Positions 1 through 5,751 of a stretch of 5,751 bases of DNA are shown here, one piece after another (positions within the stretch are counted from its first letter, which is position 1; every line of letters begins with the position of its first letter). This DNA is from Thiotrichaceae bacterium (lineage in GTDB: Bacteria; Pseudomonadota; Gammaproteobacteria; Thiotrichales; Thiotrichaceae), in contig JALVDG010000020.1 in NCBI GenBank assembly GCA_027009095.1, positions 1-5,751 of the forward strand, in the 5' to 3' direction. The position numbers and the translations under genes were made by a program. The notes beneath the pieces are model-generated. The model saw only the letters and a program-made list of their open reading frames with translations. It did not search any database and was not told where the DNA came from.

Positions 1-65
1 TTTTAGTAATTTAAAACGGACAATTATACAGAATTAGTTACAGCCTCTATAATGATTCACCAACA

Positions 66-1235
66 TTAGGAGTCACATCCAAATAAATCTCTTGTAACCA
101 CTTTCTCTGAAACATCACTAATATCATCTGATAAACGATTTGCCACAATAATATCTGATATTTGCTTAAATTCACCTAAGTCTTTTATTACAACAGAGTT
201 GAAAAACTTATCATCATCTAGCTCTGGCTCATATACTACGACTTCAATACCTTTGGCTTTTATGCGCTTCATGATGCCTTGAATGGATGAAGCTCTAAAA
301 TTATCCGAGCCACTTTTCATAATTAAACGATGTATGCCCACTACATTAGGTTGTTTTGCAATAATACCATCGGCAATAAAATCTTTTCTTGTTGAGTTTG
401 AGTCAACAATTGCATTAATTAAATTACTGGGGACATCTTGATAATTTGCACGCAGTTGTTTGGTGTCTTTTGGTAAACAATAACCACCATAACCAAAAGA
501 AGGGTTATTATAATGATTTCCTATACGAGGGTCTAAACCTACCCCTTCAATTATCTGACGTGTATCAAGACCATGTACTTGAGCATACGTATCTAATTCA
601 TTAAAGTAAGCTACGCGCATAGCAAGGTAGGTATTAGAAAATAACTTCACAGCCTCTGCCTCACTAGAGTCTATTAGCAAGACATCAATATTTTCTTTAT
701 CAGCACCTTCTACTAATAAATTAGCAAATTCCTTACCACGCTTTGAGTTTTCTCCCACAATAATTCTTGATGGATAAAGGTTATCATAAAGTGCTTTTCC
801 CTCTCTTAAAAACTCGGGAGAGAAAATAATATTTTCACTGTTAAACTGCTTTTTAATTTTATCGGTATAACCCACAGGTACGGTAGATTTTATAACTATC
901 GTAGCCTCAGGGTTGATTGATAGCACATCTTCAATAACTGACTCTACAGACGTTGTATTAAAATAGTTTGTAACAACATCATAATCTGTCGGTGTTGCAA
1001 TAATAATAAATTTAGCGTTATGGTAAGCCTCTTCTTTATTAGTAGTTGCCTTAAAATCTAACACCTTATTTTGAAGAAAATCTTCTATTTCTTTATCTGC
1101 AATAGGTGACTGCCGATTGTTTAGCATTTCTACTTTTTCTGGCACTATATCCAGCGCCACAACTTCATTATGTTGTGCCAGCAACATGGCATTAGAAAGA
1201 CCTACATACCCTGTTCCCGCTATTGCAATTTTCAT
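66..1235 (-). CDS. ugd: UDP-glucose 6-dehydrogenase, short type
   Basis: This cytoplasmic enzyme oxidises UDP-glucose to UDP-glucuronate with two NAD+, supplying uronic acid for surface polysaccharide or lipid A modification. The 389 residues match the usual length of the E. coli-type Ugd. Visible features are the N-terminal Rossmann motif G7-T-G9-Y-V-G12, an acidic residue D29 ending the second strand, the STVPVG segment at 117-122, the FSPEFLREG segment at 138-146, conserved K197 before [18 protein letters not shown], the catalytic cysteine C253 in GGYCLPKD (250-257), and a C-terminal UDP-binding Rossmann domain from about 295. The ATG is preceded by AAAAGG at 1248-1243 with 7 bases between, which supports this start. 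It lies 306 bases beyond the comEA-like gene, past a terminator, so it is probably its own transcription unit. The coding frame looks intact. Identity is nearly certain; which polysaccharide it serves is not visible. Confidence 0.96.
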   Translation of the reverse strand: MKIAIAGTGYVGLSNAMLLAQHNEVVALDIVPEKVEMLNNRQSPIADKEIEDFLQNKVLDFKATTNKEEAYHNAKFIIIATPTDYDVVTNYFNTTSVESVIEDVLSINPEATIVIKSTVPVGYTDKIKKQFNSENIIFSPEFLREGKALYDNLYPSRIIVGENSKRGKEFANLLVEGADKENIDVLLIDSSEAEAVKLFSNTYLAMRVAYFNELDTYAQVHGLDTRQIIEGVGLDPRIGNHYNNPSFGYGGYCLPKDTKQLRANYQDVPSNLINAIVDSNSTRKDFIADGIIAKQPNVVGIHRLIMKSGSDNFRASSIQGIMKRIKAKGIEVVVYEPELDDDKFFNSVVIKDLGEFKQISDIIVANRLSDDISDVSEKVVTRDLFGCDS

Positions 1236-1294
1236 TTACTTACCTTTTAAACTGAGAATTATTATTTAATATTTTTTTCAAAAAAGCACACAAC

Positions 1295-1451
1295 TAAGGG
1301 ACATTAAAGAAATCAAGTTACCCTAGGACAGGTATTTTATTTCTGCTTGGAGTATCCATGAGGCGTATTTTATTCTACGCAACGAGTGAAATCATTCAAT
1401 CAGGGATAAAAGGACAAGAAGAGGGCAACTTAATTTCTTTAACGTTCCTAA
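1295..1451. repeat. MITE-like imperfect palindrome (about 157 bp)
   Basis: The outer arms are 1295-1324 and 1422-1451. Compared in inverted orientation they agree at 25 of 30 positions, including the core TTAAAGAAAT. Three of the five differences become G-U pairs when the minus strand is transcribed. Inside them a second pair of arms, 1335-1349 and 1397-1411, agrees at 12 of 15 positions; the two pairs are separated by a symmetric 10-base internal loop on each side. The two sides share AGGACA, at 1325-1330 and 1411-1416, the latter overlapping the inner arm by one base. A small hairpin with stem GCGTA/TACGC sits at 1363-1380. Nothing in it looks coding. The size, terminal inverted repeats and lack of a gene fit a miniature inverted-repeat transposable element or another dispersed palindromic repeat. 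No clear target-site duplication is visible, and copy number cannot be judged from one window. Alternatively it is a structured leader of ugd. Confidence 0.6.
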
Positions 1452-1483
1452 ATGTGAGTTTTATAATATCTTAATTTAAACAC

Positions 1484-1514
1484 AAAAAAGGTCAGATAAA
1501 AAATCTGACCTTTT
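1484..1514 (-). terminator. Rho-independent terminator of the comEA-like gene
   Basis: There is a perfect 12-bp stem, 1486-1497 with 1503-1514 (core GGTCAGAT/ATCTGACC), and a 5-base loop. Read on the minus strand, the second arm runs straight into six T residues (1489-1484). It begins 27 bases after the end of the comEA-like gene and ends that transcript. On the plus strand only four T residues follow the stem, so it acts mainly on the minus strand. Confidence 0.9.
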
Positions 1515-1541
1515 CGGAAATATAGCAAAGTATCTAAAAAA

Positions 1542-2015
1542 TTATTCTATATCTTTCTTTTCAACGACAGACTGAGGAGCCTGCTTCTCAACATCAGCTT
1601 TCTCAACTTTGAGTGTTTTTTTCAAAACATCAGAAGAAGCCTCAACAGGCTTGATATCCACAGCAGTATCACTCACTACATTTTCTGCTTTCTTTTTCAT
1701 CTTTACTTTAACTTTTTTCGGCATTTTATCACTCTTTATAAAAGCCACTTTACCTTCTGTTAACGATAAATCTTTTTTGATTTTTTTATAAATTCCTTTG
1801 CCGATACCTTTTACCTCCATAATCTCATCAAGTGATTTAAATCCTTTATGCTCGTTACGGTATATCACGATACTTTCAGCTTTCTTTTTACCGATACCTT
1901 TAAGATAATGCTGAAGTGCTGCTTTGCTTGCTTGATTAATATTTACCACTTCAGCAAAAACAGTAAGAGGCATACTTGCTAACACAACAGACAATAGGAG
2001 GGGTTTGATATTCAT
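1542..2015 (-). CDS. comEA: Secreted helix-hairpin-helix (ComEA-like) DNA-binding protein
   Basis: ComEA-family proteins bind double-stranded DNA in the periplasm and help pull it through the outer membrane during natural transformation. The 157-residue product begins with a signal peptide (residues 1-21, basic start, hydrophobic core, likely cleavage after the alanine of VFA). A tandem helix-hairpin-helix domain follows at about 24-84, with the paired hairpins KGIGKKKAESI (39-49) and KGIGKGIYKKI (69-79) and the family's VNINxAS opening. Residues 88-157 are a charged tail with 18 lysines and no recognisable fold; stand-alone ComEA proteins of gammaproteobacteria usually end soon after the HhH domain. 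AAAAGGTG at 2028-2021, 5 bases before the ATG, supports the start. A terminator follows. It lies downstream of the dehydratase with two nuclease-like genes between. The family call is firm; a role in transformation is inferred, because HhH proteins of this type also occur in strains not known to be competent. Confidence 0.88.
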   Translation of the reverse strand: MNIKPLLLSVVLASMPLTVFAEVVNINQASKAALQHYLKGIGKKKAESIVIYRNEHKGFKSLDEIMEVKGIGKGIYKKIKKDLSLTEGKVAFIKSDKMPKKVKVKMKKKAENVVSDTAVDIKPVEASSDVLKKTLKVEKADVEKQAPQSVVEKKDIE

Positions 2016-2115
2016 ATTGACACCTTTTATTTTTATAATAAATGATTAAATTGGGAGGTATCTCAGTATAAACCAATTTGTAATTTTTTCATTTTAGATG
2101 AGATAAATGGTTCTT

Positions 2116-3018
2116 TTATAGACTTTCTATTTGTTGTTCTGAAAGTTGCGTGTACTTTATGATTTTATCAATCGATTCACCTTCTTTTTTCATTGCTCTT
2201 GCCATTTCTATCTTCCCTTCTTTTATCCCTTCTTTTATTCCTTCTTCTCTTCCTTCTTTTATTCCTTCCAACCTTCCATTTAGATGTCCTGTCACATAGG
2301 TGGACTGATACATACTAGCATTATAACTTTTATTCTCCATATAGCGCTCATAGGCTAATCGTTCTGTCTCCGATAGCTTCATCACATCGAGTACTGCTTT
2401 CGCTTTTTTTAATCCTTTTGCTTTAAAATTCTCTTTGATTTCTTCATTTTTTAAAAAATAAATCCACTCGTCCAAGGAGTCTTTTGCTACATTATTAAAT
2501 TTATTTACACGAATTAGGTAGTACTCTGGGAAAATAGTATGTGGTGCTTCTTTGGCAAAGAGTCTTTTTTGTCCGCTTGTGAGTTGTAATTCATCACCTT
2601 CATGCAACCCTTTAAATCGAGTAGTTCCTCTGTAAATATAATCATCTCCCTCGCCTAGATTAAAGTAGAGAATATTAATAGAGATCACCTTAACTATATT
2701 TTGATACGCTTCTCCTTTTTCTTGATGTTCAATAATTGCTTTTGAGCTTGCATAAAGAATACGTTGAAAATAATCCAACTCACTATCATATTGGATTTCA
2801 ATAATAATAACTTCCTGTTGGCTATTTTTAATCTTAAGATCGACACGATTAAATTTATCTTGTGCTGTTTCTTGATTTGATTCACTTTCTAGCACTTCAA
2901 TAATCGAAACATCTGTTTTTAATAGCTCACTTAAAAAGCCCTCTAATACCTCATGATTTGATTTACTACGTAATAAACGTTTAATCGCCCAATCAAAACT
3001 GATTAATTTTCGGCTCAT
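2116..3018 (-). CDS. Rpn-family PD-(D/E)XK nuclease (PDDEXK_2, transposase-like)
   Basis: The 300-residue protein belongs to the Rpn / PD-(D/E)XK nuclease-transposase family. E. coli members are DNA endonucleases that promote RecA-independent recombination, and some are reported to limit phage. The N-terminus has the family block SFDWAIKRLLRSKSN (7-21). The putative active site is D60 (NRVDLKI), then E74 and Q76 (IIIEIQ), the D-x13-E-x-Q form typical of this family, followed by DYFQRILYASSK (82-93). Residues about 247-281 are a G-rich, charged repeat array built on IKEG, which is common at Rpn C-termini, and the last 20 residues form a small separate segment. The ATG is preceded by AAAGG at 3032-3028. 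It lies 70 bases after the Uma2 gene in the same direction and may share its transcript. The frame is full-length with all key residues, so the protein is probably active. Its biological job here, whether recombination, defence or selfish spread, is not shown. Confidence 0.9.
   Translation of the reverse strand: MSRKLISFDWAIKRLLRSKSNHEVLEGFLSELLKTDVSIIEVLESESNQETAQDKFNRVDLKIKNSQQEVIIIEIQYDSELDYFQRILYASSKAIIEHQEKGEAYQNIVKVISINILYFNLGEGDDYIYRGTTRFKGLHEGDELQLTSGQKRLFAKEAPHTIFPEYYLIRVNKFNNVAKDSLDEWIYFLKNEEIKENFKAKGLKKAKAVLDVMKLSETERLAYERYMENKSYNASMYQSTYVTGHLNGRLEGIKEGREEGIKEGIKEGKIEMARAMKKEGESIDKIIKYTQLSEQQIESL
2215..2262 (-). repeat. 12-bp tandem repeat array within rpn
   Basis: Four head-to-tail 12-base units lie at 2215-2226, 2227-2238, 2239-2250 and 2251-2262. 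The first two are identical (plus strand CCCTTCTTTTAT), the fourth differs at one base and the third at three. A degenerate fifth follows at 2263-2274. Each unit encodes four residues of the IKEG/REEG type, so gain or loss of units would keep the frame and only change the length of the C-terminal array. Confidence 0.85.
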
Positions 3019-3038
3019 TATTATTTACCTTTATATAT

Positions 3039-3067
3039 TTTATACAGATACAATCCTAGTACTCCAA
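3039..3067 (-). promoter_or_regulatory. Possible promoter for rpn
   Basis: On the minus strand TTGGAG (3067-3062) and TATAAA (3044-3039) are separated by exactly 17 bases. The -10 box matches consensus at five of six positions but the -35 at only three. Transcription would start near 3032, leaving a very short leader with the ribosome binding site almost at its 5' end. It would allow rpn to be expressed apart from the Uma2 gene. This is a weak call. Confidence 0.25.
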
Positions 3068-3088
3068 CCAGTTAAAAGTGTCGGTATA

Positions 3089-3631
3089 TCATTTCCAAAG
3101 CATCGAAAAATCAAATTTGAACTGACATTTACCAAGATCAAAATCTAGTGACTCATTAGTAGCATCTTTGATTTTAATATATTTGCCATTGTTTAACATA
3201 TAAACCTTTGCCAAAGAGTCGATTGGATCAACAATAACATAATACTGAACCCCTTCATTTTCATATAAATGGTATTTTGTTGTGCGATCTTTATGAGCGG
3301 TTGATTTAGATAATATTTCAAAAATAAGAACGGGTGCTTTTGTTAAATAAGCATCATTTTCAGGCTTACTACATACAACCAAGTTATCTGGTTGCACTGT
3401 CGTCTGCTCATTAATTTTCCAATCAACGGGTAATAATGCCTGACACTCAGAGCAGTTCATTAACAAATTCTTTAACTGCCAAGCTATATTGTTACTAATA
3501 CTCTGATGCTTTATCAGTGGTGCTGGGCTCATCGCATAAGGAATTCCATAAATCAACTCCCAATTCCCTTTCCACTGCTTATAATCTTCATAAGTATAGC
3601 TAGGTAGCTCATTAAACTGTAGAGGCGACAT
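3089..3631 (-). CDS. Uma2-family putative nuclease (PD-(D/E)XK fold)
   Basis: The 180-residue cytoplasmic protein has the hallmarks of the Uma2 family (formerly DUF820), which shares the restriction-endonuclease fold; the family's function is largely unknown. Visible in order are YTYEDY (12-17), WELIYGI with E25 and G29, MSPAP with H42 shortly after (the family's P-x-x-x-H region), the putative catalytic V-Q-P81-D82, the FEILSKS block with E105 and S108, D115 and K119, and GVQYYVIVDP (127-136), close to the family's usual GVxEYWxVDP. Length is typical and no key residue appears to be missing. AAGGAG at 3642-3637, 5 bases before the ATG, fixes the start. It starts 52 bases after the dehydratase with no terminator visible between, so read-through is likely. 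Family identity is confident; nuclease activity is inferred from the fold only, and these genes are often found as scattered paralogues. Confidence 0.9.
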   Translation of the reverse strand: MSPLQFNELPSYTYEDYKQWKGNWELIYGIPYAMSPAPLIKHQSISNNIAWQLKNLLMNCSECQALLPVDWKINEQTTVQPDNLVVCSKPENDAYLTKAPVLIFEILSKSTAHKDRTTKYHLYENEGVQYYVIVDPIDSLAKVYMLNNGKYIKIKDATNESLDFDLGKCQFKFDFSMLWK

Positions 3632-3683
3632 AACAACTCCTTTTCTTTGTTATATTAGAAATATGATAATACTCCCAAGCCAT

Positions 3684-5612
3684 TTACAAACTAACTTCAA
3701 ACTGAGAACTATCGAAAAGAACATCAACCACCCCACATTGTGGCTCAAAGCCAATTACCGCAGACTGTAAAATACGACGCATATCGATTTCATTTTCTGA
3801 CTTCGACGCAGATAGTATCTGCTCCAGATAAACTTCAATTTTATTCCATGGCAAAACCTCTTCCTTTGCTCCCATAATTCTCTGATGCTCTGTTGCAGAG
3901 ACATTATCACCTATTAACAGCTCCTCATAAAGTTTTTCGCCTGGTCTTAAGCCTGTAAAAACAATTTCTATATCACCTTCTGGATTTTCTTTATCTTTTA
4001 TTTCACGACCACTTAAGCGAATCATTCGCTTTGCAAGATCTAATATATTTACTGGATCTCCCATATCTAAAACAAATACATCCCCACCTTCTCCCATTGC
4101 TCCTGCTTGTATAACCAACTGCGCTGCTTCAGGAATGGTCATAAAATATCGAATGATTTCAGGGTCTGTTACTGTTACCTTTCTGCCTTTTTCAATTTGC
4201 TCTTTAAATAGAGGAATGACAGAACCTGATGATCCTAAAACATTACCAAAACGAACCATTGTGAAGCGGGTATTTTGTTGTTTATCCGGTTGGGATAGAC
4301 CTTGCAGTATAAGCTCTGCGAAACGCTTGGTTGCTCCCATTGTATTCGTCGGTCTAACTGCTTTATCGGTAGATATTAAAACAAAGGTTTCTACCTTTGT
4401 ATTTATTGCAGCTTGAGCACAGTTAAACGTTCCAAATATATTATTTCTAACTCCTTCACTAATATTTTTCTCAACCATTGGCACATGCTTGTAGGCAGCT
4501 GCATGATAAATCGTCTGTATTTTAAACGTTCTACACGCTCGCTCTACCCGTTTTTGATCTACAACACTACCTAGCACTGGCACTATATTTATTTGAATAT
4601 TCATACTTTCTTGAAGATTCAGAAGTTCTTTTTCTATTTCGTATAGTGCTGGCTCGGATTGCTCATATAACACTAAGACTGAAGGAGTAAGGTTTATAAT
4701 TTGTCGGCATAGCTCAGAACCTATTGATCCCCCTGCACCTGTTACTAACACTGCTTTATTTTTTATATTAACATTCAACAAAGATTGAATTGGACTTACA
4801 GCTTCACGTCCGAGCAGATCTGAAATATTAATCTCTCTAATTGAATCTGCGTTTATTTTCCCTTGGGCTAACTCAGTTATTCCTGATAACACCCTAATCT
4901 TAATTGGAAAAACTTCTAGCTTAGCAAGAATTTCAGAACGCCTTACACGTGATATAGAGGGCATTGCTAATAGTATTTCATTTATTTTTTTAGATTCCTT
5001 TTCTAATAAATTGAAATTGTCTACTGCATCAGAAAATTTGTACACCCTCAAACCAAGAACATACCGTCCGTGTAAATTTTTATCATCATCAATAAAGCCT
5101 TTAACTCGTACACTCGCATCAAACTCAAACACCTTAGCTAATTGTACCCCTGCCTTCCCAGCTCCATATATTAATATATTTTTTTTATGATTTATCTCAT
5201 TGAATTTTCTCGTTTTTCTTGAAAATAGATCTCTTGCTATAATCCGTCCTCCTCCTACAAATATCAACAAAATAACACCCGCGATCACGGGAACTGTTTT
5301 TAGCATACCGAAATCAAGATATATTGCTATTAATCCCCATAAAACAACAGATATTCCCACCGCCTGAAAGACAGACCACAGTGCTTTTGTACCTACATAG
5401 CGAATAACGGCTTTATACAAACCAAGATAAATAAAAATCGGCACAGTAATAATACTTGCTATAAGCAGGATCTTTAGAAACTCAACATTCAGCGGATACA
5501 TATTTCCTAAACGCAGAGAAAAACCAAGCCAAACAGCGAAAAACAAGCAAATAATATCTACCACCAATAGAATAAACTGCTTTTGAATTCGGGATAATTT
5601 ATTTATATTCAT
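3684..5612 (-). CDS. Membrane-bound UDP-HexNAc 4,6-dehydratase, WbpM/PglF/CapD type
   Basis: This family removes water from UDP-N-acetylhexosamine to give the 4-keto-6-deoxy sugar, the first step towards QuiNAc, FucNAc, bacillosamine-type or related sugars of O-antigens, capsules and glycoproteins. The 642 residues match full-length WbpM-like enzymes rather than the short soluble PseB type. Four hydrophobic segments (about 10-32, 46-66, 79-99, 105-125) anchor it in the inner membrane. A first Rossmann domain has G150-A-G152-K-A-G155. The catalytic domain has T-G292-A-G-G295-S-I-G298, HAAAYKHVPMVE (370-381), the T415-D416-K417 triad typical of PglF-like dehydratases, and MGATK (425-429) in place of the usual YxxxK, as is normal for this branch. 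RFGNVLGSSGSVIPLF (454-469) and GLRPGEKLYEELL (554-566) are family landmarks. No Shine-Dalgarno lies before the ATG, and an in-frame stop at 5645-5643 rules out a longer start. The exact sugar product cannot be read from sequence. Confidence 0.93.
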   Translation of the reverse strand: MNINKLSRIQKQFILLVVDIICLFFAVWLGFSLRLGNMYPLNVEFLKILLIASIITVPIFIYLGLYKAVIRYVGTKALWSVFQAVGISVVLWGLIAIYLDFGMLKTVPVIAGVILLIFVGGGRIIARDLFSRKTRKFNEINHKKNILIYGAGKAGVQLAKVFEFDASVRVKGFIDDDKNLHGRYVLGLRVYKFSDAVDNFNLLEKESKKINEILLAMPSISRVRRSEILAKLEVFPIKIRVLSGITELAQGKINADSIREINISDLLGREAVSPIQSLLNVNIKNKAVLVTGAGGSIGSELCRQIINLTPSVLVLYEQSEPALYEIEKELLNLQESMNIQINIVPVLGSVVDQKRVERACRTFKIQTIYHAAAYKHVPMVEKNISEGVRNNIFGTFNCAQAAINTKVETFVLISTDKAVRPTNTMGATKRFAELILQGLSQPDKQQNTRFTMVRFGNVLGSSGSVIPLFKEQIEKGRKVTVTDPEIIRYFMTIPEAAQLVIQAGAMGEGGDVFVLDMGDPVNILDLAKRMIRLSGREIKDKENPEGDIEIVFTGLRPGEKLYEELLIGDNVSATEHQRIMGAKEEVLPWNKIEVYLEQILSASKSENEIDMRRILQSAVIGFEPQCGVVDVLFDSSQFEVSL

Positions 5613-5616
5613 ATAG

Positions 5617-5679
5617 TTATAAGTATTTAGAAAAAGGTATCCCTACATTTAAAAATCCTGCTTTCCACAATAAATTCAT
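5617..5679 (-). CDS. Possible 20-residue leader ORF before the dehydratase
   Basis: A 20-codon frame starts at ATG 5679-5677 and ends with TAA at 5619-5617, 4 bases before the dehydratase ATG. It has a good Shine-Dalgarno sequence, AAGAAGG at 5693-5687, with 7 bases to the start, whereas the dehydratase itself has none. The peptide is mostly hydrophobic (MNLLWKAG then NVGIPF) and I do not recognise it. Its likely role, if real, is translational coupling: ribosomes ending here could re-start on the dehydratase. A chance frame of this length is common in A+T-rich DNA, so confidence is limited. Confidence 0.35.
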   Translation of the reverse strand: MNLLWKAGFLNVGIPFSKYL

Positions 5680-5709
5680 TTTCTAGCCTTCTTGTGCATG
5701 GGAGGAGGT

Positions 5710-5715
5710 ATTATA
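5710..5715 (-). promoter_or_regulatory. Candidate -10 box upstream of the dehydratase
   Basis: The minus strand reads a perfect TATAAT at 5715-5710. The -35 region is poor: GTTTGT at a 16-base spacing or TTTGTG at 15. A start near 5703 would give a leader that carries the AAGAAGG site and the small ORF. It is also possible that transcription simply comes from genes beyond the window edge. Confidence 0.35.
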
Positions 5716-5751
5716 AATATCAGATTTGCACACAAACCACTAGCCCGTCCA

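Larger units (their letters stand above)
1236..1541. other. Intergenic region between comEA-like gene and ugd
   Basis: This 306-base gap has no convincing gene. From the comEA-like side it holds an intrinsic terminator (1484-1514), a short A+T-rich stretch with TATTAT and TATAAA strings near 1468-1460 (minus strand), a long imperfect palindrome (1295-1451), and an A+T-rich segment just before ugd containing a T7-C-A6 run at 1272-1285. A weak promoter for ugd can be drawn on the minus strand, TTGTGT at 1293-1288 and TATTAA at 1271-1266 with a 16-base spacer. It matches consensus poorly and is only a candidate. A plus-strand 38-codon frame starting at 1358 runs through the palindrome and has no ribosome binding site, so I do not call it. 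Confidence 0.6.

Noticed and set aside
1..65. Sequence downstream of ugd
   Set aside because: I find no stem-loop terminator or coding start here; it is A+T-rich with nothing callable.
1358..1474. Small plus-strand frame starting with ATG at 1358 inside the palindrome
   Set aside because: It has no ribosome binding site and is fully explained by the inverted-repeat element.
1609..1791. 60-codon plus-strand open frame
   Set aside because: It lies wholly opposite the lysine-rich tail of the comEA-like gene. Its phenylalanine-rich product is just the complement of lysine codons.
2048..2079. 7-bp inverted repeat (AAATTGG / CCAATTT, 18-base loop) between rpn and the comEA-like gene
   Set aside because: The stem is short and A+T-rich with a large loop, and no T-run follows, so it is not a credible terminator.
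2694..2885. 63-codon minus-strand open frame
   Set aside because: It is a shifted frame inside rpn, overlapping the active-site region. The product is low-complexity, lysine- and isoleucine-rich.
4135..4416. 93-codon plus-strand open frame
   Set aside because: It lies opposite the conserved catalytic domain of the dehydratase and has no family resemblance.
5676..5751. 24-codon minus-strand frame open to the window edge and overlapping the leader ORF start as ATGA
   Set aside because: It could be the tail of an upstream gene, but it is short, its codons (CGG, AGA, CCC) are unlike the neighbours, no family is recognisable, and it contains the TATAAT box.

Overview
The window is A+T-rich and reads as a gammaproteobacterial chromosome. 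The short-type (about 388 aa) UDP-glucose dehydrogenase, the WbpM-type sugar dehydratase and the stand-alone periplasmic ComEA-like protein all fit that group. I cannot name a genus; neighbouring Rpn and Uma2 genes in an A+T-rich background would suit sulfur-oxidising or symbiotic gammaproteobacteria, but that is only an impression. All five main genes lie on the minus strand and are intact, so the window reads from high to low coordinates.

Layout in the direction of transcription. (1) 5751-5613: upstream region with a TATAAT-like -10 box and a 20-codon leader ORF that has a good Shine-Dalgarno sequence and ends 4 bases before the next gene. (2) 5612-3684: membrane-anchored nucleotide-sugar 4,6-dehydratase of the WbpM/PglF/CapD type. 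(3) 3631-3089: Uma2-family protein with a PD-(D/E)XK-type fold. (4) 3018-2116: Rpn/PDDEXK_2 nuclease with a tandem-repeat C-terminus. (5) 2015-1542: secreted helix-hairpin-helix ComEA-like protein with a long lysine-rich tail, followed by a clear intrinsic terminator (1484-1514). (6) 1451-1295: a non-coding imperfect palindrome of about 157 bp that looks like a miniature inverted-repeat element. (7) 1235-66: ugd, UDP-glucose 6-dehydrogenase.

The two sugar enzymes place the window in or at the edge of a surface-polysaccharide (O-antigen, capsule or exopolysaccharide) locus. The dehydratase would start synthesis of dideoxy or amino sugars from a UDP-HexNAc, and Ugd would supply UDP-glucuronate. 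A wbpM-comEA order is known from Pseudomonas aeruginosa, so the Uma2-Rpn pair here looks like cargo inserted between them. The ordinary content is the polysaccharide and comEA genes. The parts worth a second look are the palindrome in front of ugd, the two-nuclease insertion, the repeat array in rpn and the leader ORF before the dehydratase. No evidence compels a wholly new system.
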